A DNA stretch of 64,000 nt from Vibrio breoganii (GTDB lineage Bacteria; Pseudomonadota; Gammaproteobacteria; Enterobacterales; Vibrionaceae): the NCBI RefSeq assembly GCF_001677275.1, contig NZ_CP016177.1:124001-188000 (forward strand), written 5' to 3'. Within the stretch, counting starts at the first letter, position 1. Every line of letters begins with the position of its first letter. The notes under the pieces are model-generated. The model saw nothing but the letters and a program-made list of their open reading frames with translations. It ran no database searches and had not been told where the DNA came from. The position numbers and the translations under genes are program-made. This document shows positions 1 through 8,696 of this stretch, in pieces.

Positions 1-596
1 TAACTCTTTTCGCTAGCTGCTCTGTGTGGGCGGCAGGTAGCATTGAAGCAGGTAAAGAAAAATCAGCAACTTGTGCAGCTTGTCATGGTGCTGACGGCAA
101 TAGTCCAGTAGCTATTTATCCTAAACTGGCAGGCCAACACGAAAACTATATTGAGAAACAACTTAAGGACCTTAAGTTGGGTGCAACTAGTGGTGGCAAG
201 CAAGGTCGTTATGACCCAGCGATGAGTGCAATGGCCATGCCTTTGACAGACGAAGATATGGCTGACTTAGCGGCTTATTATGCGTCTATACCTATGTCAG
301 AAAATACAACCCCTGAGAATGTGGTCGAGCAGGGCAAAGAGTTGTACCTAGCGGGTAACGCAGAGCGCGGAATTGCCGCTTGTGTGGCTTGTCATGGTCC
401 TCGCGGAAACGGCACTAGCCTATCAGGCTTCCCGAAGATCTCAGGTCAACATGCTGATTACATCAAGCAGCAGCTACAAAAGTTCGCTTCAATGGAGCGT
501 AACAATGACCTAAACGGCATGATGCACGATGTAGCGAAGAAGCTGACAGAAGAAGAGATGGATGTACTCGCCAAGTATGTTGGTGGTCTGCACTAA
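1..596 (+). CDS. Cytochrome c4, dihaem c-type cytochrome (5' end outside window)
   Basis: This is a periplasmic electron carrier with two c-type haems, expected to pass electrons to terminal oxidases. Two CxxCH haem-attachment motifs are visible: CAACH encoded at 72-86 and CVACH at 381-395. They lie in two similar halves, each followed by a Met-containing stretch that can supply the second haem ligand, which is the standard cytochrome c4 layout. The reading frame stays open to the left edge and reads TLFASCSVWAAGS, the end of a signal peptide. The GTG at 24 is therefore internal and the true start lies upstream of the window. In vibrios this gene usually follows engB (yihA), which would lie just off the left edge. 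Confidence 0.9.
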   Translation, partial: TLFASCSVWAAGSIEAGKEKSATCAACHGADGNSPVAIYPKLAGQHENYIEKQLKDLKLGATSGGKQGRYDPAMSAMAMPLTDEDMADLAAYYASIPMSENTTPENVVEQGKELYLAGNAERGIAACVACHGPRGNGTSLSGFPKISGQHADYIKQQLQKFASMERNNDLNGMMHDVAKKLTEEEMDVLAKYVGGLH

Positions 597-625
597 TCTC
601 CATCTTTGTCGCTAACAAAGATTTA

Positions 626-660
626 AAGGCCTAACATCCACTCGATGTTGGGCCTTAGTT
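626..660 (+). terminator. Probable intrinsic terminator of cytochrome c4
   Basis: A 13-bp stem (626-638 with 644-656, one G-U pair) closes a five-base loop and is followed by the short T-rich stretch AGTTTATT. It lies 30 nt after the cytochrome c4 stop codon. The weak T-tract makes efficiency uncertain. Confidence 0.65.
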
Positions 661-712
661 TATTCTGCTACCTGCTATTTTTGTCATAGCTTGGCTGATC
701 GTCACGTCACTT

Positions 713-730
713 TGTGAGACATTTCTCATT
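713..730. promoter_or_regulatory. Putative VarA/UvrY (GacA-family) binding site
   Basis: The sequence TGTGAGACATTTCTCATT is an 18-bp imperfect palindrome. It closely resembles the UvrY/GacA upstream site known from csrB and csrC promoters of enteric bacteria (TGTAAG-N6-CTTACA type). It sits about 145 bp before the inferred start of the Csr RNA, a distance comparable to that in E. coli. VarA, the Vibrio orthologue of UvrY, is the expected activator. This is inferred from sequence and position only. Confidence 0.65.
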
Positions 731-832
731 TTCGATATCCGCTATATTGCACAGCAACTTTGTAACTAATTGAAAGATTTAATGAATGGTTATGGCTTTT
801 TAAAAGTGTGATCGGCTCCTACTGTTTATTAA

Positions 833-860
833 TTGCACATTTTTCTATCAGGAGTAGAGT
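833..860 (+). promoter_or_regulatory. Candidate sigma-70 promoter of the Csr RNA
   Basis: TTGCAC (833-838) and TAGAGT (855-860) are separated by 16 nt, which would put the RNA start near 866. The match is moderate. A start nearer 845 is possible and would include one further GGA motif at 851. Confidence 0.35.
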
Positions 861-861
861 A

Positions 862-1136
862 GTCGTTATCGAAAGGACATGATGATTGATTGCTTTCAGT
901 CTTGCTCAGGAAGAGTTTAGGGAATGGTATCGCCTTTGGCGACGTAGGGTTAACAACGGATGGTTTGTTTTTCTCAGGTCGAGAGCCCAGATAGGAAGGC
1001 TGAGGATTAGCCGCGCAAATGGAAGCTTGCTAGGGATAACAAAAATCATCAGGATGATGAAAAACAAAATTTTGGCATGGAAAGCGTCAAAAACAAATGG
1101 AATTTTGAGAGCGATAGGGAAACCTATCGCTTTTTT
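862..1136 (+). ncRNA. csrC: CsrB/CsrC-family regulatory RNA (CsrA-sequestering)
   Basis: The stretch has about a dozen GGA trinucleotides spaced along roughly 275 nt, several inside small self-complementary segments (for example ATCAGGATGAT and AGCGATAGGGAAACC). It ends in a textbook intrinsic terminator. This is the signature of RNAs that titrate the translational regulator CsrA through repeated GGA-loop binding sites. The location fits: in E. coli csrC lies between yihA and yihI, and here the RNA is upstream of yihI in the same orientation. A GacA-type operator lies upstream. The 5' end is approximate. Vibrios carry several Csr RNAs with differing names, so the symbol rests on synteny. A 90-codon open frame at 886-1158 overlaps it and is not believed to be a gene. 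Confidence 0.85.
1111..1136 (+). terminator. Intrinsic terminator of the Csr RNA
   Basis: A perfect 8-bp stem (GCGATAGG at 1111-1118 with CCTATCGC at 1123-1130) closes a GAAA loop and runs directly into six Ts. The GGGAAA loop also supplies the last GGA motif. Confidence 0.9.
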
Positions 1137-1291
1137 ATTGCCTGAAATTTGCGAATAACAGGCTTAAAGACGCTTGATATGGAATATTGCCGTATACGCA
1201 TACAAAAAAAACAGCGGAATTGCGGATTTTTTCTACACTCTTTCCCCATATTTTGATAAGTTGCGCCTCCTAAGCTAAATAGGCGATTTGA

Positions 1292-1942
1292 ATGTTAGAT
1301 TGTCCACTTTGTCATCATAGTGAATCAAAGTTTTATTGGGAAGATAAGCGCAGACAGTACCATCAATGTCAGCGTTGCGAACTGGTGTTCGTTGACCCCA
1401 ATCAAAGGCTGGATTCAAGCCAAGAAAAGGCTCACTATGATCTACATGAAAATGACCCAACTGACGTGGGTTATCGTAAGTTCTTATCGAGAGTTCAGGT
1501 TCCACTTGCCGAAAGAATCGGTAGCCACAAGCAAGGGTTAGACTTTGGCTGTGGTCCCGGTCCTACATTATCTTTGATGATGCAAGAGGCGGGGCACGAT
1601 GTAGACTTGTACGATCTCTACTACTATCCAGATACCAAGGTATTAAACAAGCGCTATGACTTTATCACTGCGACAGAGGTAATAGAGCACCTCTATCAGC
1701 CTGATGTAGTCTGGGCACAGTGGATGAGCATGTTGAAGCCAGGCGGCTGGCTAGGTTTGATGACTAAGATGGTTCGTGATGTAGAGGCCTTTTCCACATG
1801 GCACTACAAGAATGACCACACGCATGTAGTATTTTTTAGCAGAAGCACATTTGAGTTTTTAGCTGCGCGAGATGAGCTAGAACTAGAATTTATTGAAAAC
1901 GACGTAATTTTATTGAGGAAGTCGAGTAATGAGTCGACATAA
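1292..1942 (+). CDS. Class I SAM-dependent methyltransferase with N-terminal zinc-ribbon-like motif
   Basis: The 216-residue protein begins with two Cys pairs (CPLC near residue 4 and CQRC near 26) that look like a small zinc ribbon. A Rossmann methyltransferase fold follows, with motif I LDFGCGPGP near residue 83 and a post-motif segment ATEVIEHL near 128. The substrate is unknown; related architectures methylate sugars, small metabolites or RNA, and nothing here decides between them. Its last 14 nt overlap the start of yihI, so the two are probably translationally coupled, which hints at a ribosome or translation link. The start ATG follows the Csr RNA terminator by 155 nt. Confidence 0.75.
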   Translation: MLDCPLCHHSESKFYWEDKRRQYHQCQRCELVFVDPNQRLDSSQEKAHYDLHENDPTDVGYRKFLSRVQVPLAERIGSHKQGLDFGCGPGPTLSLMMQEAGHDVDLYDLYYYPDTKVLNKRYDFITATEVIEHLYQPDVVWAQWMSMLKPGGWLGLMTKMVRDVEAFSTWHYKNDHTHVVFFSRSTFEFLAARDELELEFIENDVILLRKSSNEST

Positions 1943-2489
1943 GAAATCGAGAAAAGCAGGTTCAACAGGTGATGTAGACCTAATCGTAACTCGTAACCGC
2001 TCTGAGGCGGACGTAGAGGGACGCACACGCAAGAAACTAAAGAAGCGTAAAGGTCAGAAAGCTGGCGCACGCCACTCGGTTGCTACTGAATCAAAAGAGA
2101 ACGCAGGTCGCGGTCAACGTGATCCACGCATTGGTTCGAAGAAAAAGATCCCACTTATCATAGAGGCCGCTCCTAAGCCAACTAAGCAGCAACGCAAGTA
2201 CACTGCAGAGCAAGAGCTAGAAGCACTAGAAAATGATGCACAGTTGAATGTATTGCTAGATCGCATTGAAAATGGCGAATCTCTAGGTGTCGGCCTTCAG
2301 TCATACGTTGATCAGAAATTGGATCGCGTAGAAGTGCTAATGAAGCAACTAGGTCTACTTGAGCCAGAGGAAGAAGAGCCGGAAGAGGTTGTTGTTCCAA
2401 GCAAAGCGAATAATAGTAAGAAAGCAAAAACGGAAGATGAGCTTCTTGCCTCATTTGAAGACCTAGATCTAAGCGATTTCAAGGACTAA
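1929..2489 (+). CDS. yihI: YihI, activator of the Der GTPase in ribosome assembly
   Basis: The 186-residue protein has a strongly basic, probably disordered N-terminal half (Lys/Arg clusters around residues 4-10 and 33-46) and an acidic C-terminal tail (ASFEDLDLSDF). This matches the YihI family, which stimulates the GTPase Der (EngA) and so tunes 50S subunit assembly. The position beside hemN and downstream of the csrC locus matches E. coli. The ATG lies within the preceding methyltransferase gene in another frame, preceded by GAGG-like bases. The protein is slightly longer than the E. coli one because of the acidic tail. Confidence 0.9.
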   Translation: MSRHKKSRKAGSTGDVDLIVTRNRSEADVEGRTRKKLKKRKGQKAGARHSVATESKENAGRGQRDPRIGSKKKIPLIIEAAPKPTKQQRKYTAEQELEALENDAQLNVLLDRIENGESLGVGLQSYVDQKLDRVEVLMKQLGLLEPEEEEPEEVVVPSKANNSKKAKTEDELLASFEDLDLSDFKD

Positions 2490-2495
2490 GAATCA

Positions 2496-2984
2496 ATGGA
2501 TATGGCTGTGCTGGCTTCGATTGGAGTTATCATCATCCTCGGGTTGGGTGGTTACGCTGCATATTTGCTTAATAGACTTAAAAAGCAGAAGCAGCTTATT
2601 ACACAACATCAGGCGTTAGCCATTGCAAAGCGCAATGCCAAGATCTTCGAAAGTGTCGATACCTTATGCCTTGCAGGCATTCAAGGGCAATGTGATCTTT
2701 CGGAGCTGAGCATTCGTCTGTGCAACATTCTGGACTATGTTCAGGGTGAGCAACGCATTGATGTGAAGACACGCTACCCAGCGTTGAGCGAGCTATTTGA
2801 AGTGGTTAATGACATGGCTCGAGGCGAAGATCGCCAGCAATTGGCGAAACAAGAGCGCATGAAACAGAACCTGGCTCGTCATAAGGCTGAAACTCGTCTG
2901 AGTGATACTATTATTGAAGAGTTGAAAGATCTTAAGGGTCAAGTGGCCCCATTGAACGACCAAATCTCCATTCAAATGCGATAG
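2496..2984 (+). CDS. DUF2489-family single-pass membrane protein of unknown function
   Basis: The 162-residue protein has one transmembrane segment at residues 4-26 (VLASIGVIIILGLGGYAAYLL), then a basic stretch and a charged helical cytoplasmic domain ending in a likely coiled coil (residues 115-155). The family is found next to yihI in many gammaproteobacteria and has no assigned function as far as I know. It starts 6 nt after the yihI stop and so belongs to the same transcript. Confidence 0.75.
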   Translation: MDMAVLASIGVIIILGLGGYAAYLLNRLKKQKQLITQHQALAIAKRNAKIFESVDTLCLAGIQGQCDLSELSIRLCNILDYVQGEQRIDVKTRYPALSELFEVVNDMARGEDRQQLAKQERMKQNLARHKAETRLSDTIIEELKDLKGQVAPLNDQISIQMR

Positions 2985-3006
2985 CACTCGCCATAGGCGT
3001 GATCCT

Positions 3007-3045
3007 GCTAGCAAATATCAACAATTCTGCCTGATATTTGCTAGC
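3007..3045. repeat. Perfect 14-bp inverted repeat between the DUF2489 gene and hemN
   Basis: GCTAGCAAATATCA (3007-3020) and its exact reverse complement (3032-3045) flank an 11-nt loop. No T-tract follows (TATAAAACG), so it is not a standard intrinsic terminator. It begins 22 nt after the DUF2489 stop and ends 69 nt before hemN. It could be an mRNA-stabilising 3' hairpin or an operator; the sequence does not decide. Confidence 0.7.
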
Positions 3046-3114
3046 TATAAAACGAGTCACCTTAGTGGCTGTGGCAAAATAGCTCCCCTTATCAGCAGTA
3101 CTTAGGATATTAAT

Positions 3115-4488
3115 ATGTCTAGCCGACAAATTATCTGGGATCAGAGTGTATTGGATAAATACAACTACTCTGGGCCTCGTTACACTTCTTACCCAACGGC
3201 TGTGGAATTCCACGAGGCGTTCACCGTTGCTGAGCTAGACATTGCGTACATGCAATATCCTGAGCGTCCGCTATCTCTCTATATCCACATTCCGTTTTGC
3301 CATAAGCTTTGCTACTACTGTGGTTGTAATAAGGTCATCACTCGTCATCAGCATAAAGCGGACGACTACTTAGATGTCTTAGAATTTGAGATTCGTCAGC
3401 GTGCGGCACTGCTGAAAGAGCGTAAGGTAAACCAGTTGCACTTTGGTGGAGGCACACCCACCTTCTTAACCAAGGCGCAAATTAGCCGTTTGATGGCGGT
3501 GATTTACGAAGAGTTTGCGTTTAACGCTGATGCTGAAATCAGTATTGAGGTAGACCCGCGTGAGATTGAGCTGGATATGCTTGATCACTTGCGTGAAAAG
3601 GGCTTTAACCGACTGAGTATTGGTGTTCAAGACTTCAATAAAGAAGTACAGCGCGTAGTAAACCGTGAACAAGATGAAGCGTTCATTTTTGCTATGGTTG
3701 AACGAGCTAAAACGCTGGGCTTTCGCTCTACCAATCTAGACCTAATTTATGGCTTACCCTTGCAAACGGCGGACTCGTTTGCTGAAACTATGCGTCAGGT
3801 GCTGAGTATGCGTCCAGGACGCCTATCAGTGTTTAATTACGCGCACATGCCTCAGCTGTTTGCAGCGCAGCGTAAGATCAAAGACGAAGACCTACCCATT
3901 GCCTCTGAGCGTATGTCTATTCTGCAGCAAACCATTGAAACCCTGACGACCGAAGGGTATCAGTTTATCGGTATGGACCACTTTGCACTTCCAGAAGATG
4001 AACTTGCAGTGGCACAGCGAAACGGCGAGCTACATCGAAACTTCCAAGGCTATACCACGCAAGGTGATTGCGACCTTATCGGCTTTGGTGTCTCTGCCAT
4101 TTCTATGGTGGGTGATACGTATGCGCAAAACCAGAAAGAGCTTAAGCTATACTACGGTCAGATAGAGTCTGAGCGTCATGCACTGTGGAAGGGCGTGGCT
4201 CTGGATAAAGACGACCTAACCCGCCGTGAGGTGATCAAGCAGCTTATCTGTAACTTTACTTTGAATAAGCGCGATATCGAACAGCAGTTCGGATTAAGCT
4301 TTGATCAGTACTTCGCTGAAGATTTGCAGCTACTACAAACCTTCATTGATGATGAATTGGTTGAGGTCTCAGATTCTGAGATTAAGGTAAGCCTTCGTGG
4401 TCGCTTGCTGATTCGAAACATCTGTATGTGTTTTGATAAATACTTCCGAGCTAAGGCTCGCCAGCAGCAGTTTTCTCGCGTTATTTAG
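3115..4488 (+). CDS. hemN: Oxygen-independent coproporphyrinogen III oxidase HemN
   Basis: This radical-SAM enzyme converts coproporphyrinogen III to protoporphyrinogen IX without oxygen, for haem synthesis under anaerobiosis. The 457-residue length is the family norm. The iron-sulfur cluster motif CHKLCYYCGC near residue 62 is the CxxxCxxC radical-SAM signature plus the extra Cys typical of HemN. The glycine-rich LHFGGGTPT segment near 110 binds SAM, and IGVQDFN near 170 is also characteristic. The N-terminal YNYSGPRYTSYPTA segment is diagnostic of true HemN as opposed to HemW. The gene is followed by a strong terminator and converges on glnG. Confidence 0.97.
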   Translation: MSSRQIIWDQSVLDKYNYSGPRYTSYPTAVEFHEAFTVAELDIAYMQYPERPLSLYIHIPFCHKLCYYCGCNKVITRHQHKADDYLDVLEFEIRQRAALLKERKVNQLHFGGGTPTFLTKAQISRLMAVIYEEFAFNADAEISIEVDPREIELDMLDHLREKGFNRLSIGVQDFNKEVQRVVNREQDEAFIFAMVERAKTLGFRSTNLDLIYGLPLQTADSFAETMRQVLSMRPGRLSVFNYAHMPQLFAAQRKIKDEDLPIASERMSILQQTIETLTTEGYQFIGMDHFALPEDELAVAQRNGELHRNFQGYTTQGDCDLIGFGVSAISMVGDTYAQNQKELKLYYGQIESERHALWKGVALDKDDLTRREVIKQLICNFTLNKRDIEQQFGLSFDQYFAEDLQLLQTFIDDELVEVSDSEIKVSLRGRLLIRNICMCFDKYFRAKARQQQFSRVI

Positions 4489-4493
4489 AGCAG

Positions 4494-4522
4494 AAAGCCA
4501 CCTTAACCAAGGTGGCTTTTTT
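4494..4522 (+). terminator. Intrinsic terminator of hemN
   Basis: An 11-bp perfect stem (AAAGCCACCTT, 4494-4504, with 4509-4519) encloses an AACC loop and ends in a T-run to 4522. It separates the convergent hemN and glnG genes. Confidence 0.9.
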
Positions 4523-4562
4523 CTTATTGGGTGTCCAGCAACAGCCAATCAATTGAATTCAA

Positions 4563-5975
4563 TTAATCGCTGAGGCTTAACTCTTTCAATTTACGAGTTA
4601 ATGTATTGCGTCCCCACCCTAATACTTTTGCAGCGTCCTGTTTGTGGCCATTGGTGTGATTCAGCGCCACCTTCAATAAAATACGCTCAAATTCAGGAAG
4701 GGCATAAGAGAGGAGCTCCGTTTCTCCAGAAGCGAGTGCGGTTCTAGCCCACTTCTCTAGCAGTTCTTGCCAGTCTGAGCTATCTGTACTGGTAGAAAGA
4801 CTACGCTCCTCTACAAGCTCTTGAGGAAGGTCTGACGGTAGTATTTCACTACCACTTGCCATTACCGTTAACCAGCGACAGGTGTTCTCTAGCTGTCTAA
4901 CGTTGCCCGGCCAGCTAAGTCGAGTAAGGATATCTACCGCTTCCTTGGACAGGGTTTTCACTTCAACACTCAGCTCTTCTGCAGCTAAATCTAGGAAGTG
5001 TTGTGCGAGCTTTTCGATATCTTGTTTACGCTCCCTTAAAGAAGGGATGTGTACGCGAATAACGTTTAAGCGGTGGAAGAGATCTTCACGAAAGTCCCCC
5101 TCTTTAACGAGAGATTCTAGGTTTTGGTGAGTAGCCGCAATGATCCTTACGTCTACCTTGATGGCAGAGTGCCCGCCGACACGATAGAACTGTCCGTCGG
5201 CAAGTACGCGCAATAATCGCGTTTGGATATCCAGTGGCATATCACCAATTTCATCCAAAAATAGCGTGCCACCATTGGCCTGTTCGAATCGACCTTGGCG
5301 AACGCTGTTTGCGCCAGTAAATGCCCCTTTCTCATGTCCGAAAAGCTCTGACTCGATAAGGTCTTTTGGAATCGCAGCCATATTGAGGGCAATAAAAGGA
5401 TTTTTGCTACGAGGACTGTGTTTATGCAAAGCGTGGGCGACCAATTCCTTACCCGTACCTGATTCGCCATTAATTAACACAGAGATAGAGGAGCGGGAGA
5501 GACGGCCGATAGCACGGAAGACCTCTTGCATCGCAGGTGCTTCGCCTATGATTTCAGGAGTGTCCGCTTTGCTGGAGGTTAACGCGTTGTGGCTTTGTTT
5601 TTGTTCTTGGCTATGAGTAATGGCGCGATCGGCAAGGGCAAGTGCTTCATCGATATCAAATGGCTTTGGCAGGTACTCAAAAGCCCCTTCTTGATACGCC
5701 TTAACGGCAGCGTCTAGGTCTGAGTGAGCCGTCATAATAATAACCGGCAATTCAGGCTCCGCTTTTTGGATCTGTTTAAGCAGGTCAAGGCCATCCATAC
5801 CAGGCATACGAATATCTGAGATGATAACGTCTGGAACCTCTCGCTCTAGTGCTAAAAGTACGCTTTCAGCATCTGCGAAGGTTTCACACTTTATATTGGC
5901 GTTAGAGAGGGTCTTTTCTAGAACCCAGCGTATAGAACTGTCGTCATCAACGACCCACACATAGCCTTTACTCAT
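4563..5975 (-). CDS. glnG: Nitrogen regulator NtrC (NR-I), sigma-54-dependent activator
   Basis: The 470-residue protein has the three classical domains. The receiver domain carries the phosphorylated Asp54 in IISDIRMPGMDG. The AAA+ domain has Walker A GESGTGKE and the sigma-54-contacting GAFTGA loop. The C-terminal Fis-type helix-turn-helix contains VLGWGRNTLTRKL. It activates sigma-54 promoters such as glnAp2 under nitrogen limitation. It is the last gene of the glnA-glnL-glnG series and starts 27 nt after glnL, so the two are co-transcribed. In vibrios this regulator also influences polysaccharide and biofilm genes, but nothing here shows that directly. Confidence 0.97.
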   Translation of the reverse strand: MSKGYVWVVDDDSSIRWVLEKTLSNANIKCETFADAESVLLALEREVPDVIISDIRMPGMDGLDLLKQIQKAEPELPVIIMTAHSDLDAAVKAYQEGAFEYLPKPFDIDEALALADRAITHSQEQKQSHNALTSSKADTPEIIGEAPAMQEVFRAIGRLSRSSISVLINGESGTGKELVAHALHKHSPRSKNPFIALNMAAIPKDLIESELFGHEKGAFTGANSVRQGRFEQANGGTLFLDEIGDMPLDIQTRLLRVLADGQFYRVGGHSAIKVDVRIIAATHQNLESLVKEGDFREDLFHRLNVIRVHIPSLRERKQDIEKLAQHFLDLAAEELSVEVKTLSKEAVDILTRLSWPGNVRQLENTCRWLTVMASGSEILPSDLPQELVEERSLSTSTDSSDWQELLEKWARTALASGETELLSYALPEFERILLKVALNHTNGHKQDAAKVLGWGRNTLTRKLKELSLSD

Positions 5976-6002
5976 TATTCTGCCTCCTAGCGCTTTTATT
6001 TT

Positions 6003-7058
6003 TTAATAATCTAAAATGGGTAGATAAACGGTGAACGTCGTTTTACCGGGCCAACTGTCTACTTCGATCTTGCCGTGATGCTGGTCTATAAGATTCTGCG
6101 ATATTGATAGCCCAAGCCCAGTACCACCCTCTCGACCACTGACCATAGGGTAAAACAAGGTATCTACTAGCTCTGGGGGAATACCAGGACCGTTATCGAC
6201 CACCTCTATTCTGGCGGCAAGCTTAACTCGCTTGCCATGGATATTGACTTGATGCTCAGTTCGAGTGGTTAGGGTGATTAGAGCATCATCTTGTTTTTGT
6301 AATATTTGAGCGGCATTGCTCACTATGTTGAGCAGTGCCTGCTCGATCTGCTCGCTGTCCATGGCAATATCCGGCAAGCTCGGATCATAATCTCGCTCAA
6401 TGCGAACATTTTGACCTAACTCGAGCCCGACCAACTGACGCACCTTTTCTAAAATAAGGTGCACATTCTCTGGTTGCTTGGTGCCCGGTCTTTGTGGTCC
6501 AAGCAAGCGATCCACCAGGTTCCGTAACCTGTCAGCTTGCTCGATAATAATCTGGGTATATTCGCGCAATGACTCCGATGGCAGCATTTTTTCTAGTAGT
6601 TGCGCCGCGCCGCGAAGCCCACCAAGCGGGTTCTTAATTTCATGAGCCAGACTTCTCACCAGTAGCTTGGCTGCTTGCTGTTGAGCATGCTGATTGAGTT
6701 CTTGATTGAGTCTTCTTTGTTGATCCACCTGTCGCAATTCAACTAGAAGCATCACCTTTTTGTCCCACGAAATAGGGCTGATGGTGATCTCCAATAGCAA
6801 TGGTCTGCCTTCTATAACAAAGGTGACGTCACTGTCTGTAATGCTCTGCCCTGAAATTAAGGGTTGTTCAAACACCGAAAAGTCGATGGAAGAGTGCTCC
6901 ACCAATTCAGGTAACCGCTGATCGACACAACGATTCTTACTCTGTCCAAATAACTGTTCAGCCGCTGGGTTTAAGTAGCAAACCGTCAATGCTTCATCGA
7001 TCAGCAAGGTCGCTGTAACAAGTTGTTCTAAGACGGTGTCAGCTAGTGGTTTACTCAC
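6003..7058 (-). CDS. glnL: Nitrogen sensor kinase/phosphatase NtrB (NR-II)
   Basis: The protein is a cytosolic histidine kinase with an N-terminal PAS domain (ATLLIDEALTVCYLNPAAEQ), the phospho-accepting His in SLAHEIKNPLGG, and HATPase boxes (VDNGPGIP; GREGGTGLGLS). With PII protein it controls phosphorylation of NtrC. There is no transmembrane segment, as expected. I place the start at the GTG at 7058 because AAGGA lies just upstream. A second in-frame GTG at 7079 would add seven residues and overlaps an NtrC-like half-site (TGCACC). About 350 residues is normal for the family. Confidence 0.95.
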   Translation of the reverse strand: MSKPLADTVLEQLVTATLLIDEALTVCYLNPAAEQLFGQSKNRCVDQRLPELVEHSSIDFSVFEQPLISGQSITDSDVTFVIEGRPLLLEITISPISWDKKVMLLVELRQVDQQRRLNQELNQHAQQQAAKLLVRSLAHEIKNPLGGLRGAAQLLEKMLPSESLREYTQIIIEQADRLRNLVDRLLGPQRPGTKQPENVHLILEKVRQLVGLELGQNVRIERDYDPSLPDIAMDSEQIEQALLNIVSNAAQILQKQDDALITLTTRTEHQVNIHGKRVKLAARIEVVDNGPGIPPELVDTLFYPMVSGREGGTGLGLSISQNLIDQHHGKIEVDSWPGKTTFTVYLPILDY

Positions 7059-7101
7059 GAAAAATCCTTTTTGGTGCACAGAGAAAATCTAAGTCTATTA
7101 T

Positions 7102-7118
7102 TGCACAATATTGGTGCA
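7102..7118. promoter_or_regulatory. NtrC binding site in the glnA-glnL gap
   Basis: TGCACAATATTGGTGCA is a near-perfect match to the NtrC consensus TGCAC-N6/7-GGTGCA. It lies 44 bp upstream of the glnL GTG. In E. coli a site at the glnL promoter lets NtrC repress its own two-component operon, and this is the expected role here. A further half-site (GGTGCA) is at 7073-7078. Confidence 0.85.
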
Positions 7119-7234
7119 ATAAGTGCTGCAGTTCGAGGAAATTAGCTCTTCCCTAGATAATGCAAAAAGCTTGCCGTTTTTTGAGGTTGCTCTTAATTGG
7201 TGCTAATTAATTGAGTGCACGACAAATGGGGAAT

Positions 7235-7265
7235 AAAAAAGGGCCTGCCAATGGCAGACCCTTTT
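7235..7265 (-). terminator. Intrinsic terminator downstream of glnA
   Basis: Read on the minus strand, a 9-bp GC-rich stem (7241-7249 with 7253-7261, one G-U pair) is followed by six Us. An A/T extension lets the stem grow to 13 bp. It lies 22 nt beyond the glnA stop and should separate glnA from glnL-glnG, leaving partial read-through as in enterics. Confidence 0.88.
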
Positions 7266-7286
7266 AAAAAGCGCTTAATCTAAAGA

Positions 7287-8696
7287 TTAAACAGAGTAGT
7301 AAAGGTCAAACTCAAGTGGGTGAGTTGTCATGTTGATCTTTTCTACGTCTTGAGATTTCAGGTCGATGTAAGAATCGATGAAGTCATCAGAGAATACGCC
7401 GCCAGCAGTTAGGAACTCACGGTCTGCATCTAGAGAAGCAAGCGCTTCTTGTAGTGAAGCTGCAACTGTTGGGATTTCAGCTGCTTCTTCTGCAGGTAGG
7501 TCGTATAGATCCTTGTCCATAGCTTCGCCTGGGTGGATCTTGTTCTTAATACCGTCAAGGCCAGCCATTAGCATTGCAGAGTATGCTAGGTACGGGTTAG
7601 CCGCTGGGTCACCAAAGCGTAGCTCGATACGGCGTGCTTTAGGACTTGGTACTACTGGGATACGGATAGAAGCAGAACGGTTACGTGCAGAGTATGCAAG
7701 CATAACTGGTGCTTCGAAACCTGGAACTAGACGCTTGTATGAGTTAGTCGCAGGGTTAGCAAATGCGTTGATTGCACGTGCGTGCTTGATTACGCCACCG
7801 ATGTAGTAGATAGCTAGATCAGATAGGCCGCCGTACTTGTCACCAGCAAATAGGTTAACGCCATCTTTTGCTAGAGATTGGTGAACGTGCATACCAGAGC
7901 CGTTGTCACCAACCAGTGGTTTAGGCATGAAAGTTGCTGTTTTGCCGTAAGCGTGAGCTACGTTATGAACAACATACTTATAGATTTGAGTTTCATCAGC
8001 TTTAGCTGTTAGCGTGTTGAAGCGAGTAGCGATCTCGTTCTGACCCGCTGTAGCAACTTCGTGGTGATGCGCTTCAACTACTAGACCCATTTCTTCCATG
8101 ATTAGACACATAGCAGAACGGATGTCTTGAGATGAATCAACAGGAGCTACTGGGAAGTAACCGCCTTTAACACCTGGACGGTGACCTTTGTTACCTTCTT
8201 CAAAATCAGAACCTGAGTTCCAAGATGCTTCTACGTCATCGATTTTGTAGAAAGAACCTGACATGTCAGTGTTGAACTTAACATCGTCAAATAGGAAGAA
8301 TTCTGGTTCTGGACCGATTAGTACTGTATCTGCGATTCCTGTAGAACGCATGTACTCTTCAGAGCGCTTCGCGATAGAGCGAGGGTCGCGGTCGTAGCCT
8401 TGCATAGTAGTAGGCTCAAGAATGTCACAACGGATGTTCAGTGTTGAATCTTCTGTGAACGGGTCAAGTACCGCGCTTGCTGCGTCCGGCATCATAACCA
8501 TGTCAGATTCATTGATACCCTTCCAACCAGCTACAGAAGAACCATCGAACATTTTGCCTTCTTCAAAGAAGTCTGCATCGACTTGGTGTGAAGGAAGAGA
8601 GATATGTTGCTCTTTACCTTTAGTATCGGTAAAGCGTAAGTCAACGAACTTAACTTCATTTTCTTGGATCAGCGATAGTACATTTTCTACTGACAT
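7287..8696 (-). CDS. glnA: Glutamine synthetase type I (GSI-beta)
   Basis: This ATP-dependent enzyme makes glutamine from glutamate and ammonia and works as a dodecamer. The 469-residue protein contains the beta-grasp N-domain, the active-site segment [13 protein letters not shown], the [13 protein letters not shown] metal and substrate loop, [10 protein letters not shown] for ATP, and the Glu loop [15 protein letters not shown]. Tyr398 lies in DLYDLPAEE, the adenylylation site of the GSI-beta class, so GlnE/PII control is expected. Transcription should come from the sigma-54 promoter at 8821-8838 under NtrC. Confidence 0.98.
   Translation of the reverse strand: MSVENVLSLIQENEVKFVDLRFTDTKGKEQHISLPSHQVDADFFEEGKMFDGSSVAGWKGINESDMVMMPDAASAVLDPFTEDSTLNIRCDILEPTTMQGYDRDPRSIAKRSEEYMRSTGIADTVLIGPEPEFFLFDDVKFNTDMSGSFYKIDDVEASWNSGSDFEEGNKGHRPGVKGGYFPVAPVDSSQDIRSAMCLIMEEMGLVVEAHHHEVATAGQNEIATRFNTLTAKADETQIYKYVVHNVAHAYGKTATFMPKPLVGDNGSGMHVHQSLAKDGVNLFAGDKYGGLSDLAIYYIGGVIKHARAINAFANPATNSYKRLVPGFEAPVMLAYSARNRSASIRIPVVPSPKARRIELRFGDPAANPYLAYSAMLMAGLDGIKNKIHPGEAMDKDLYDLPAEEAAEIPTVAASLQEALASLDADREFLTAGGVFSDDFIDSYIDLKSQDVEKINMTTHPLEFDLYYSV

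Noticed and set aside
886..1158. 90-codon open frame read as a small basic protein
   Set aside because: It lies over the Csr RNA, runs through the terminator hairpin, has no ribosome site and looks like no known protein.
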